Source of the DNA: Allorhizobium ampelinum S4 | GTDB lineage: Bacteria > Pseudomonadota > Alphaproteobacteria > Rhizobiales > Rhizobiaceae | Length of the DNA: 64,000 nt | NCBI RefSeq assembly: GCF_000016285.1 | Contig: NC_011989.1 | Span: forward strand, 2,235,001 to 2,299,000 | Direction of reading: 5' to 3' | In this document: piece by piece, positions 8,948-16,390 of the stretch | Layout: the number at the start of each line of letters is the position of its first letter | Numbering within the stretch: position 1 is the stretch's first letter | Position numbers and translations under genes: made by a program | Notes under the pieces: generated by a model | Database searches by the model: none | Told to the model about the DNA's origin: nothing | The model's input: only the letters and a program-made list of their open reading frames with translations

Positions 8948-9810
8948 TGACAAACCAGTCCCGCACAAAAATGGCCTATCTGAAGGCAGCACCCGCTTTG
9001 ATTTTCTATGCAGTCCTCTTGGGGGCACCAATGGTGTTGACCCTGCTACTCAGTTTTCATGCGTATGATTTTACCACCGGTATCCAACCTGGCTGGACCC
9101 TCACCAATTATGCCGATGTGCTTACAGATTCCTATTTTCATGAGATCTTTTCCCGCACCTTTGGTCTCGCACTGCTGGTCACGCTGATCTGTTTGCTGAT
9201 TGGCGTACCGGAAGCCTATATCCTGTCGCGGCTCGGCAACCCTTGGCGGTCCATTTTTCTCCTTGTCGTTCTTGGCCCTTTGCTAATTTCTGTCGTGGTG
9301 CGCACTCTAGGCTGGGCATTGCTGTTTGGCGGTAATGGTATTCTCAGCATGGTGGCGCAAGGCCTCGGCTTCAGCGACCGACCGATGAGCCTGATGTTCA
9401 CCTTTGCGGGCATGACAATTGCGCTCGTGCACGTGCTTGTCCCCTTCATGGTCATCTCGGTTTGGGCCTCCTTGCAAAAGATTGACCCGCAGAGCGAAAA
9501 TGCAGGTTTGACGCTTGGCGCATCGAAACTCACCGTGTTTCGGCGCATTACCTTGCCGCAGGCAATGCCGGGTATTCTATCGGGCAGCATTATGGTCTTT
9601 GCCCTCACGGCCAGTGCATTTGCAACGCCTGCCATTATTGGCGGACGGCGTTTAAAAGTGGTCGCGACCGCTGCCTATGACCAATATCTCAACACATTGA
9701 ATTGGCCGCTTGGTGCCACCATCGCCCTGCTTTTGCTCGTCGCAAACGTCGTCATCATCACCAGCTACAATAAGTTGGTTGAGCGGCGCTTTGCCAAAGT
9801 CTTTGAATAG
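8947..9810 (+). CDS. ABC transporter permease, PotB type
   Basis: Inner-membrane permease of 287 aa. I start at the ATG in the TGATG overlap (8947), giving MTNQSRTKMAYLKAAPALIF; an upstream in-frame reading lies inside the ATPase gene. About six hydrophobic helices are visible, and the cytoplasmic EAA loop reads ENAGLTLGASKLTVFRRITLPQAMPGI, the contact site for the ATPase. Paired with the next gene as the two halves of the channel. Confidence 0.92.
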   Translation: MTNQSRTKMAYLKAAPALIFYAVLLGAPMVLTLLLSFHAYDFTTGIQPGWTLTNYADVLTDSYFHEIFSRTFGLALLVTLICLLIGVPEAYILSRLGNPWRSIFLLVVLGPLLISVVVRTLGWALLFGGNGILSMVAQGLGFSDRPMSLMFTFAGMTIALVHVLVPFMVISVWASLQKIDPQSENAGLTLGASKLTVFRRITLPQAMPGILSGSIMVFALTASAFATPAIIGGRRLKVVATAAYDQYLNTLNWPLGATIALLLLVANVVIITSYNKLVERRFAKVFE

Positions 9811-9819
9811 GAGCCCGTG

Positions 9820-10614
9820 ATGCAGCGTCTTGGTCCGATCGCTCTGATTTTTCATGCGATATTTGTGCTCTTCATTCTCGCGCCGCTTTTCATGGTCATA
9901 GCCGTCGCGTTTACGGACAAGGGGTATCTTTCCTTGCCAACAGATGGCCTGTCGCTCAGGTGGTTTCGCGCGATTTTTGATAATCCAGATTTCACCTCCG
10001 CTTTCTGGCTATCCATCTGGCTCGCGCTGATCTCAGCGTCTATTGCTGTCCTGCTTGCGGTGCCCGCAGCGCTGGCCATTGCCCGTCATCACTTCCTCGG
10101 GCGTGATACGATTGCCGCCTTCCTGATGTCGCCGCTGATGATCCCACACCTCGTTCTCGGCGTGGCTCTGTTGCAATTCTACGCCAAAATCGGTCTGGGA
10201 GGCACGTTTTCCGGTCTTGTTGCATCCCATGTCGTGCTGGTGACGCCTTACGCATTGCGGTTGACCCTAGCCTCGTTGACGGGACTTCCGAGTGATGCAG
10301 AACATGCGGCATCGACGCTTGGTGCCTCCAAATTCACCATCTTTCGCCGGATCACGCTTCCCCTCATTTTGCCGGGCGTCGCTGGCGGTTGGTTGCTGGC
10401 CTTCATCACCAGCTTCGACGAGCTGACAATGAGTATCTTTGTTGCGGCACCCGCCACGCAGACGCTTCCCGTTAAAATGTACAACCACATCACCAACACG
10501 ATCGACCCTTTGGTCGCATCTGTCTCCACTGTGCTGATCGTGCTGACATTTGTCTTCATGCTCATCCTTGACCGGTTCTACGGGCTGGACAAAATTTTCG
10601 TTGGGAAGAACTGA
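9820..10614 (+). CDS. ABC transporter permease, PotC type
   Basis: Second permease, 264 aa. Two adjacent starts exist, GTG at 9817 and ATG at 9820; AGGAG ends six bases before the ATG, which I prefer. Six hydrophobic segments; the EAA motif reads EHAASTLGASKFTIFRRITLPLILPGV. The gene follows the PotB-type permease by nine bases and precedes the FAD enzyme by three, consistent with one mRNA. Confidence 0.92.
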   Translation: MQRLGPIALIFHAIFVLFILAPLFMVIAVAFTDKGYLSLPTDGLSLRWFRAIFDNPDFTSAFWLSIWLALISASIAVLLAVPAALAIARHHFLGRDTIAAFLMSPLMIPHLVLGVALLQFYAKIGLGGTFSGLVASHVVLVTPYALRLTLASLTGLPSDAEHAASTLGASKFTIFRRITLPLILPGVAGGWLLAFITSFDELTMSIFVAAPATQTLPVKMYNHITNTIDPLVASVSTVLIVLTFVFMLILDRFYGLDKIFVGKN

Positions 10615-10617
10615 CTT

Positions 10618-11712
10618 ATGAGCATTATCATTATTGGCGGCGGTGTCGTTGGCCTCTCCGTGGCCTACGGGTTGCTGGGCCAAGGCAAGCAAGTCATTGT
10701 GCTTGACGGCGACGATGGCGATTTCCGGGCATCACGCGGTAATTTTGGCTTGGTCTGGGTGCAAGGCAAAGGCAGCAAAGCCCCCGCCTATGCCCAATGG
10801 ACGCGCCAATCCGCGAGCTTGTGGAAAGATTACGCGCAAGACCTGCTCCGCGACACTGGTTTGGATGTCGCGCTCAGTCAGATCGGTGGAATTGATTACT
10901 TCACCGATGAAGGCGCAATGGAACAGCAGCTTGTTGCTCTGGAAACGTTGCGCGGCGCGGTAGACGGTGACTATCCATTCGAGGCTTTGAACCATCAGCA
11001 GGTCAAGGAGCTTGTGCCCGAAATAGGGCCAAAGGTGGTCGGTGGTATCTACTCTCCAATGGACGGCCATGTGAACCCGCTTTTGTTGCTGCGCGCTTTA
11101 TCAATGGCCGTGCGAACAGCGGGTGGGGTGATTAGAACCCGGGCAAAAGTGAAGGATATCACGGCGAAAGACCGCGATTTCACAGCCCACCTTGAAGACG
11201 GCAGCACGGTTGAAGGTGAAGGATTGGTTCTCGCAGCTGGATTGGGAGCCTTGTCGCTTGGTCACAAGCTCGGCTTTAAAGTCCCCATTCGCCCTCTACA
11301 GGGACAGGTGCTGATAACAGAGAAACTTCCCTTTTTCATGCGCTATCCTTCAGGGACTTTGCGGCAGGTCAACGAAGGCGGAGTCCAAATCGGCGCCACC
11401 AAAGCAGAGGTAGGTCTGGACGACGGGGAGGATCTGGAGACAACAGCGGGGCTTGCACAGCACGCCATTGATGTCTTTCCGCACCTCGCGAAGGTCAAAC
11501 TTGTTCGCAGTTGGGCGGCTCTTCGCATCATGTCGCCAGATGGTCTTCCGATCTATCAGCGCTCGGCTCAATATTCCGGAGCGACATTCGTCACGTGCCA
11601 TAGCGGGATAACCCTCTCGGCAGCCCATGCCCGGTTGCTGCCTGATTGGGTTTTGGGTCGCAACACCGCACCTGACCTGTCTCATTTCAGTGAAAGCAGA
11701 TTTCATGTTTAG
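10618..11712 (+). CDS. FAD-dependent oxidoreductase, DadA/HcnC/opine-oxidase beta-subunit type
   Basis: 364 aa, D-amino-acid-oxidase fold. The N-terminal dinucleotide-binding motif GGGVVG is at residues 7-12, followed by LLGQGKQVIVLDGDDGDF, and the C-terminal FAD-binding region has GLPIYQRSAQYSGATFVTCHSGITLSAAHARLL. Such proteins form the substrate-oxidising subunit of hydrogen-cyanide synthase (HcnC), nopaline/octopine oxidase (OoxB/NoxB) and D-hydroxyproline dehydrogenase. The next two genes encode the 2Fe-2S small subunit and the FAD/NAD large subunit of the same enzyme type, so a heterotrimeric membrane-linked or ferredoxin-linked dehydrogenase is likely. Exact substrate is not readable. 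The next gene starts eight bases before this one ends. Confidence 0.88.
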   Translation: MSIIIIGGGVVGLSVAYGLLGQGKQVIVLDGDDGDFRASRGNFGLVWVQGKGSKAPAYAQWTRQSASLWKDYAQDLLRDTGLDVALSQIGGIDYFTDEGAMEQQLVALETLRGAVDGDYPFEALNHQQVKELVPEIGPKVVGGIYSPMDGHVNPLLLLRALSMAVRTAGGVIRTRAKVKDITAKDRDFTAHLEDGSTVEGEGLVLAAGLGALSLGHKLGFKVPIRPLQGQVLITEKLPFFMRYPSGTLRQVNEGGVQIGATKAEVGLDDGEDLETTAGLAQHAIDVFPHLAKVKLVRSWAALRIMSPDGLPIYQRSAQYSGATFVTCHSGITLSAAHARLLPDWVLGRNTAPDLSHFSESRFHV

Positions 11713-11998
11713 ATCGTTCGAAGACGCGCCTGGCGAAACAGTCGTCACCTTTTTCTTCAATGGGTCGAACATGACTGCCCGGCCCGGCATGACCGTGGCA
11801 GCAGCGCTCCTCAGCGCAGGTCATACGGCTCTTCGCGAAACGCCCGTCAGCGGCGCGCCGCGCGGTCCATTTTGCATGATGGGTGCTTGTTACGATTGTC
11901 TCGTGTCCATTGATGGTGAAACCGTACAAGCCTGCATGACCGTCGTAGAGCCGGGCTTAAAGGTTGAGCGCGTGCCAGTCCACGCGGAAAGTGAATAA
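11705..11998 (+). CDS. (2Fe-2S)-binding small subunit (HcnA/opine-oxidase gamma-type)
   Basis: 97 aa from ATG 11705, overlapping the previous gene by 8 nt. Plant-ferredoxin-type cluster ligands C57, C62, C65 and C77 (CMMGACYDC then QACM) are all present. The N-terminal half TVVTFFFNGSNMTARPGMTVAAALL is the usual beta-grasp part. It would pass electrons between the two FAD subunits encoded on either side. Confidence 0.92.
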   Translation: MFRSFEDAPGETVVTFFFNGSNMTARPGMTVAAALLSAGHTALRETPVSGAPRGPFCMMGACYDCLVSIDGETVQACMTVVEPGLKVERVPVHAESE

Positions 11999-12000
11999 TC

Positions 12001-13395
12001 ATGCAACCTGACTTTGACATCATCATCATTGGAGCCGGTCCTGCGGGCATGGCTGCCGCTATCGAAGCCAAGGCACACGGGGCTTCGGTTTGTATTCTGG
12101 ATGAGCAGCCTACGCCGGGTGGCCAGATATACCGCAATGTCATGAAGGCTAGCCCCCGACAAGATAAGATTTTAGGGACGGACTATCGCGCAGGCAGGTC
12201 TTTGGCCAAGGACTTTATGGCATCGGGTGCGATCATACACGCGCGCGTTACCGTTTGGAGTGTCACTGTCGCTGGCACTGTGACCTTCAGCGAAAATGGG
12301 CACACCCGACAGCTTCATGCTCGGCATATCATTTTGGCAACGGGTGCCATGGAGCGCCCAGTGCCGCTGCCAGGATGGACGCTTCCCGGAACAATGACGG
12401 CAGGTGCAGCCCAGATCCTGATGAAAAGCGGTGCTATGGTTGCGCAAGGTGCCGTTCTTGTTGGCTGCGGGCCGCTGCTCTATTTGGTCGCGGCACAAAT
12501 GCTGAAGGCGGGCGCGCGCCCAAAAGCACTGGTCGAAACCCAGACACGCCACGACATGGTCGCGGCCTTGCGCCACATCAATGGTGCGGTGAGAGGCTGG
12601 CGGCAGCTTTTGAAGGGGCTGAGTTTGATCGCAAGGCTCAAAGTGGCGGGCGTGCGCCGGTTTAAGGCTGCGAGTACCATTGAGATTATCGGAAGCCACA
12701 CGACACAAGCGGTCAGGTTTCGGGCTGGGGGTGAGACTCATCAGATCGAAACGGAAACCGTGTTGTTGCATCAAGGGGTCGTGCCGAATACGCAGATCAC
12801 GCGATCCTTGCGGCTTGAGCACAGTTACGACCAAGCCCAGCATTGCTTCCATCCCGTGACGGATACTTACGGTCAATCGTCGCATCCTATGGTCTCGATT
12901 GCAGGAGATGGTGCGGGAATTGGTGGAGCGAAAGTGGCGGCCTTATCCGGTCGGATCACGGCGCTCAATGCTCTTCTGCGCCTCGATATATTGACTGAAG
13001 ACCAGCGCAATATCCATGCTGCGCCATTCTTGATATCCCGACAGCGTGAGCTTGCAATCCGTCCGTTTCTCGACACGCTTTATCCACCATCAGAGACAGT
13101 TTTGCGGCCTGACAATGACACGATTATCTGCCGTTGCGAGGAAGTGACCGCAGGCGATATTCGCCGCTATGCGTCGCTTGGATGCACAGGACCAAACCAG
13201 ACAAAGTCATTCGGCCGCTCAGGCATGGGGCCATGTCAGGGGCGATTTTGCGGCTTGACTGTAACGGAACTGCTGGCTGCCGAGACAGGTCAGACACAAG
13301 ATCAGGTTGGTGCCTACCGCATTCGATCTCCCCTCAAGCCCGTGACATTGCAGGAACTGGCCGAACTGGCCAACATAAAGGACGAGAAAAGCTGA
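12001..13395 (+). CDS. FAD/NAD(P)-binding oxidoreductase, opine-oxidase alpha/HcnB type
   Basis: 464 aa. The FAD-binding GxGxxG (GAGPAG) is at residues 11-16, and a second Rossmann motif lies near VLVGCGPLLYLVAAQM. The C-terminus carries a BFD-like [2Fe-2S] site with C377-x-C379 and C412-x4-C417 (IICRCEEVTAGDI then GMGPCQGRFC), typical for HcnB, OoxA/NoxA and D-hydroxyproline dehydrogenase alpha subunits. It starts three bases after the small subunit and overlaps the RidA gene by one base (TGATG). Together with the two preceding genes it completes the enzyme. Confidence 0.9.
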   Translation: MQPDFDIIIIGAGPAGMAAAIEAKAHGASVCILDEQPTPGGQIYRNVMKASPRQDKILGTDYRAGRSLAKDFMASGAIIHARVTVWSVTVAGTVTFSENGHTRQLHARHIILATGAMERPVPLPGWTLPGTMTAGAAQILMKSGAMVAQGAVLVGCGPLLYLVAAQMLKAGARPKALVETQTRHDMVAALRHINGAVRGWRQLLKGLSLIARLKVAGVRRFKAASTIEIIGSHTTQAVRFRAGGETHQIETETVLLHQGVVPNTQITRSLRLEHSYDQAQHCFHPVTDTYGQSSHPMVSIAGDGAGIGGAKVAALSGRITALNALLRLDILTEDQRNIHAAPFLISRQRELAIRPFLDTLYPPSETVLRPDNDTIICRCEEVTAGDIRRYASLGCTGPNQTKSFGRSGMGPCQGRFCGLTVTELLAAETGQTQDQVGAYRIRSPLKPVTLQELAELANIKDEKS

Positions 13396-13742
13396 TGACC
13401 ATCGAAAGACAACACACATCCGCCCGCATGAGCAAAATCGTCAAGTGCAATAACACCGTCTACTTGTGCGGTCAGGTTGGCAATGCTGGCGACAGCGTGG
13501 CAGAGCAAACCCAGGAATGCTTACGCCGCATAGATGCACTCCTCATCGAAGCTGGCTCATCCAGATCACAGATGTTGCAAGCCATCATCTGGCTGGCAGA
13601 TATGAGCGATTTTGCTGAGATGAATTCTGTGTGGGACACGTGGGTGCCTGAAAATCAAGCGCCAGCGCGCGCTTGCGCTCAAGCAAAACTGGCTAGACCC
13701 GATCTGAGGGTCGAAATTATTGTAACGGCTGAATGTAATTGA
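13395..13742 (+). CDS. RidA/YjgF-family protein
   Basis: 115 aa from the ATG at 13395 (TGATG overlap with the oxidoreductase). Recognisable RidA features: VKCNNTVYLCGQVGN near residues 15-30, QTQECLRRIDALLIEAGSSRSQMLQAIIWLADMSDF, and the C-terminal ARPDLRVEIIVTAE with the substrate-binding Arg and Glu. RidA proteins hydrolyse reactive enamine/imine intermediates. As last gene after an amine/amino-acid dehydrogenase, it would deal with the imine product. Confidence 0.9.
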   Translation: MTIERQHTSARMSKIVKCNNTVYLCGQVGNAGDSVAEQTQECLRRIDALLIEAGSSRSQMLQAIIWLADMSDFAEMNSVWDTWVPENQAPARACAQAKLARPDLRVEIIVTAECN

Positions 13743-14071
13743 TCGATTCTGTCGCCCAGGCTGCAAAGATCTTGTCACCTTCCATCAGATCCTCGCAACA
13801 AGGGCTATAAAGGGGTACGCGACATCGATCCTGCCATGGCCGAGATCGTCCGGCGGATCTTCAAGATGTACGCCGATCGCATTTCGCCACTTGATATCGC
13901 GAAAATCCTACAGAACGTGTCAAAAGTCTGCCTGCGACGGAAAATGGTACTGGATTTGAATCGCGGCGGGGATTTTTCAGTTTCGCGCTGATCCACGCTA
14001 TGAGCCTGTTGTAGGCATTTCACCTCGTTTTTCAGGTTATTGTCTATGGTTTCGACATATAGACAGCACCT
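13743..14071. other. Gap: recombinase remnant and left end of an IS1182-type element
   Basis: After the RidA stop the sequence carries no gene until a short in-frame piece of a serine recombinase (13797-13916). This is cut at 13917 by the left terminal repeat of the IS element, followed by about 150 nt of non-coding IS sequence before the transposase stop. Confidence 0.7.
13797..13916 (+). pseudogene. Serine site-specific recombinase fragment, upstream part
   Basis: Forty codons translate as NKGYKGVRDIDPAMAEIVRR then IFKMYADRISPLDIAKILQN, the conserved stretch before the LNxEGIPxPRG motif of large serine recombinases. The gene is broken here by the IS1182-type element; its continuation is at 16120. 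Upstream catalytic domain not found. Confidence 0.75.
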
Positions 14072-15520
14072 TTATGCCCTGACGGCACCGATTAGGCCAG
14101 CAACGCCGACGAGGGTGATGGCTCTTCGAATGTTATAGGCAAGCGCCGTCAAACTGAATTCGCCCTGGACGTTTTCCAGTCGCCGCATGAGAAACGAGCC
14201 CTGATACATCCACTGTTTGATTGTCCCGAACGGATGTTCAACGGTTTCGCGCCGCTGGTCGAGCACTTCGGGTCTGGCTGCAAGGCGTGCGGCCATCCGA
14301 TCAAGAACCGCCTCGTTCTCGACACGGCCGACCCGTCGATACCCATGGGTGCAATGCGCCTTAAGATCGCATGATCGACAAGCTTCACGATTGCAGTATT
14401 CGACAAGCTTCAGGTCGCGCGTTTTCTTCTCATATCGCGGTGAGAGGTGCTCTCCCGCCGGGCAGACGTAGACATCCTTCTCGGCGTTATAGCGGAACTC
14501 GTCCTTGGAAAAGAACCCCTCGCGGACGGCGGCTCCTCGCAATGGCTTGGGGACATAGGCGGTGATGCCCGCCTTCTCGCATGCCTCGATATCCTCGACC
14601 TTGAAGTAGCCGCGATCGGCAACCACCTCGATCTGCTCAACGCCAAGATTGTCCATCGCCGCCTGCGTCGCCTGCGTCAGCAGTCCCATGTCGACCACCT
14701 GGTTGCTAACCTCTTGTTCAGCGATCAGCTTGTGCTTCACATCGACGGCAAGCTGGATGTTGTAGCCGACGCCGACCTTTGTCATGCGCGCCATGGCGCG
14801 GCTGTCCATATCAGTAAGTGATATTTGGTCCTCGCCGGTGCGATCAAGCTCGTCGAGTAACGCCTTGTGGCGGTCGCGCTTTCCTTTGATCGCCGTGATC
14901 TTCTCAGCGAGGTTTTTTGCTCGCGGTCCGCCGCCGCCGGTATTCTCTTCCTGTGCATCGCCGTTGTCGAGCCGCTTCATGTACTCGGTCAGCCGTTCGT
15001 CCGCCTCGCGGATAAACTTTGTCAGAGCTGCCCGCGTGAAGTTGCGCTCCTTGTTGTTGACGGCCTTGATGCGCGTGCCATCCACCGCCAGCAGCTCCCG
15101 GCCGAACAAATCGAGCTGCCGGCACAGGATGACGAATTCCCGGAACACCTGTCGAAAGGCGGCATGGTTCACCCGGCGAAAGTTGGCGATGGTCTTGTGA
15201 TCCGGCGTCAACCGCCGCAGCAGCCAGATCACTTCAATGTTGCGATGCGTCTCGGCTTCAAGCCGACGGCTCGACCTAACCCGGTTCAAATAGCCATACA
15301 GGTAGAGCTTCAGCAAATCGGCCGGGTCATAACCGGGACGACTCGTCAGCTTGGGCTCGACACGTATAAAACCGGATGCCTGCAAATCCAGCCCATCGAT
15401 GAAGGCTTCGATGAACCGGACCGGGTTGTCCGGGCCGACGTAATCGTCCACCACTTCAGGAAGAAGCAGCATTTGCGAGCGGTCTGTTCCTGATAAATGT
15501 GCCATATCAAAATATACCAT
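14072..15520 (-). CDS. IS1182-family transposase
   Basis: DDE transposase of the IS1182 group. The N-terminal block reads SGTDRSQMLLLPEVVDDYVG then DNPVRFIEAFIDGLDL, followed by YDPADLLKLYLYGYLNR. DDE residues lie in LAVDGTRIKAVN, VVADRGYFKVEDI and VEHPFGTIKQWMYQ, and a Cys-rich piece CNREACRSCDLKAHCTH precedes the last. I use the ATG at 15520 (MVYFDMAHLSG, 482 aa); a GTG at 15583 would add 21 residues and an ATG at 15505 would remove five. Looks intact. Confidence 0.88.
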   Translation of the reverse strand: MVYFDMAHLSGTDRSQMLLLPEVVDDYVGPDNPVRFIEAFIDGLDLQASGFIRVEPKLTSRPGYDPADLLKLYLYGYLNRVRSSRRLEAETHRNIEVIWLLRRLTPDHKTIANFRRVNHAAFRQVFREFVILCRQLDLFGRELLAVDGTRIKAVNNKERNFTRAALTKFIREADERLTEYMKRLDNGDAQEENTGGGGPRAKNLAEKITAIKGKRDRHKALLDELDRTGEDQISLTDMDSRAMARMTKVGVGYNIQLAVDVKHKLIAEQEVSNQVVDMGLLTQATQAAMDNLGVEQIEVVADRGYFKVEDIEACEKAGITAYVPKPLRGAAVREGFFSKDEFRYNAEKDVYVCPAGEHLSPRYEKKTRDLKLVEYCNREACRSCDLKAHCTHGYRRVGRVENEAVLDRMAARLAARPEVLDQRRETVEHPFGTIKQWMYQGSFLMRRLENVQGEFSLTALAYNIRRAITLVGVAGLIGAVRA

Positions 15521-15588
15521 GGCATCATGGAATCGGGAATCCTCGGGTAGGGTTCCGATGGATAAGAACATATGGAAGGTCACTATTA

Positions 15589-16116
15589 GTGCTCATTATT
15601 TTTGGCGGTTTGCCAGGCACTGGAAAAACGACGCTCGCTCGTGCCTTGGCGAAGGAGTTGGGGGCGGTTCATGTTCGCGTTGATACAGTCGAGCAAAACA
15701 TACGAGCTTCTGCTATGTTAAAATCTGAGGTCGGCCCAGCGGGATATATGGTCGCCTATGGGATCGCGGAAGACAATCTGACGCTGGGCAACACAGTCAT
15801 TGCCGATTCCGTCAATTGCTTGAAAGTGACGCGAGATGCTTGGCTATCGGTTGCAGCGCGCTCGGCAGTGCCATCAGTTGAAATAGAGGTTATCTGCTCC
15901 GATCAAAATGAACATCGTCGACGGGTTGAAACACGGGTGACCGATGTTCAGGGGTTGAAAAAGCCCAATTGGGAAGAAGTTGCCTCCCGGCATTACGACG
16001 ATTGGGGACAAAGCCCCTTCGTTATCGACACTGCAACACAGGACGTGGGGCAATCAGTCGTCGAATTGGTGTCAAAGCTTGCGGTTATACGAAGTCAGCT
16101 GCCGCAGAACTTTTGA
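15589..16116 (+). CDS. AAA/P-loop kinase-like ATPase, passenger of the IS1182-type element
   Basis: 175 aa from GTG 15589, with GGAAGG about 10 nt upstream. Walker A GLPGTGKTT at residues 7-15 is followed by LARALAKELGAVHVRVDTVEQ, as in small nucleotide/antibiotic kinases and zeta-toxin-like proteins. Later segments (IADSVNCLKVTRDAWLSVAA, VEIEVICSDQNEHRRRVETR) fit a kinase LID/arginine region. The stop codon TGA lies within the right terminal repeat of the element, so the gene belongs to the IS rather than the host. Role unknown: resistance, toxin or transposition accessory are all possible. Confidence 0.75.
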   Translation: MLIIFGGLPGTGKTTLARALAKELGAVHVRVDTVEQNIRASAMLKSEVGPAGYMVAYGIAEDNLTLGNTVIADSVNCLKVTRDAWLSVAARSAVPSVEIEVICSDQNEHRRRVETRVTDVQGLKKPNWEEVASRHYDDWGQSPFVIDTATQDVGQSVVELVSKLAVIRSQLPQNF

Positions 16117-16119
16117 CAC

Positions 16120-16276
16120 GGTCTGCCTCAATAAGGAAAACGTGCCCAGACCTCGGGGCAAGAAGTGGCACGATACCTCAATCTGCGGCCATATGAGCCG
16201 CGGTACCTGCATTCTCAACAATGAGAGCTACATTGGCCGTATCGCCTGAAACCCACGCCGGTACAGCAAGAACCCA
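16120..16276 (+). pseudogene. Serine site-specific recombinase fragment, downstream part
   Basis: Continues the fragment at 13797-13916: LNKENVPRPRGKKWHDTSIC, then GHMSRGTCILNNESYIGRIA, a stop, and NPRRYSKNPN. It matches the conserved RGTGILNNExYIGRxxWNR region, with the Trp codon turned into a stop (TGA near 16247). Past about 16276 the sequence switches to an IS3 transposase, so the gene is also cut there. Confidence 0.75.
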
Positions 16277-16390
16277 AACGGAAGTGAATTCATTTCTCGT
16301 GATCTCAATCTGTGGGCCTATCACAAGGGTGTAGTGCTCGAAGTCTCCCGGCCTGGCAAGCCGACGGACAACAGCTTCATCGAAAGCTTT
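16277..16390 (+). pseudogene. IS3-family transposase (orfB) remnant, part 1
   Basis: Thirty-eight codons read NGSEFISRDLNLWAYHKGVV then LEVSRPGKPTDNSFIESF, the region of the second catalytic Asp in IS3 integrase cores (SRPGKPTDNxFIExFNG). It stops exactly where the IS110-type element begins and resumes in frame at 17750. Confidence 0.85.

Larger units (their letters stand above)
13917..16119. mobile_element. IS1182-type insertion sequence with a passenger gene (2203 bp)
   Basis: Terminal inverted repeats GTGTCAAAAGT at 13917-13927 and, inverted, ACTTTTGACAC at 16109-16119, continuing as CTGC after one extra base in the right copy. The interior encodes a DDE transposase (minus) and a P-loop protein (plus) diverging from a shared region near 15.55 kb. 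The flanking serine-recombinase fragments match up across the element, which shows it is an insertion. I see no target-site duplication; the joined flanks CAGAAC/GGTCTG are themselves nearly palindromic. Confidence 0.8.

Noticed and set aside
10618..13395. Naming the enzyme hydrogen cyanide synthase or nopaline oxidase
   Set aside because: The three-subunit architecture is shared by several enzymes and the sequence does not decide; the importer and RidA argue against HCN synthesis.
13911..16130. Target-site duplication for the IS1182-type element
   Set aside because: The bases CAGAAC and GTCTGCC occur near both ends, but part of this is the terminal repeat itself; no true direct repeat flanks the element.
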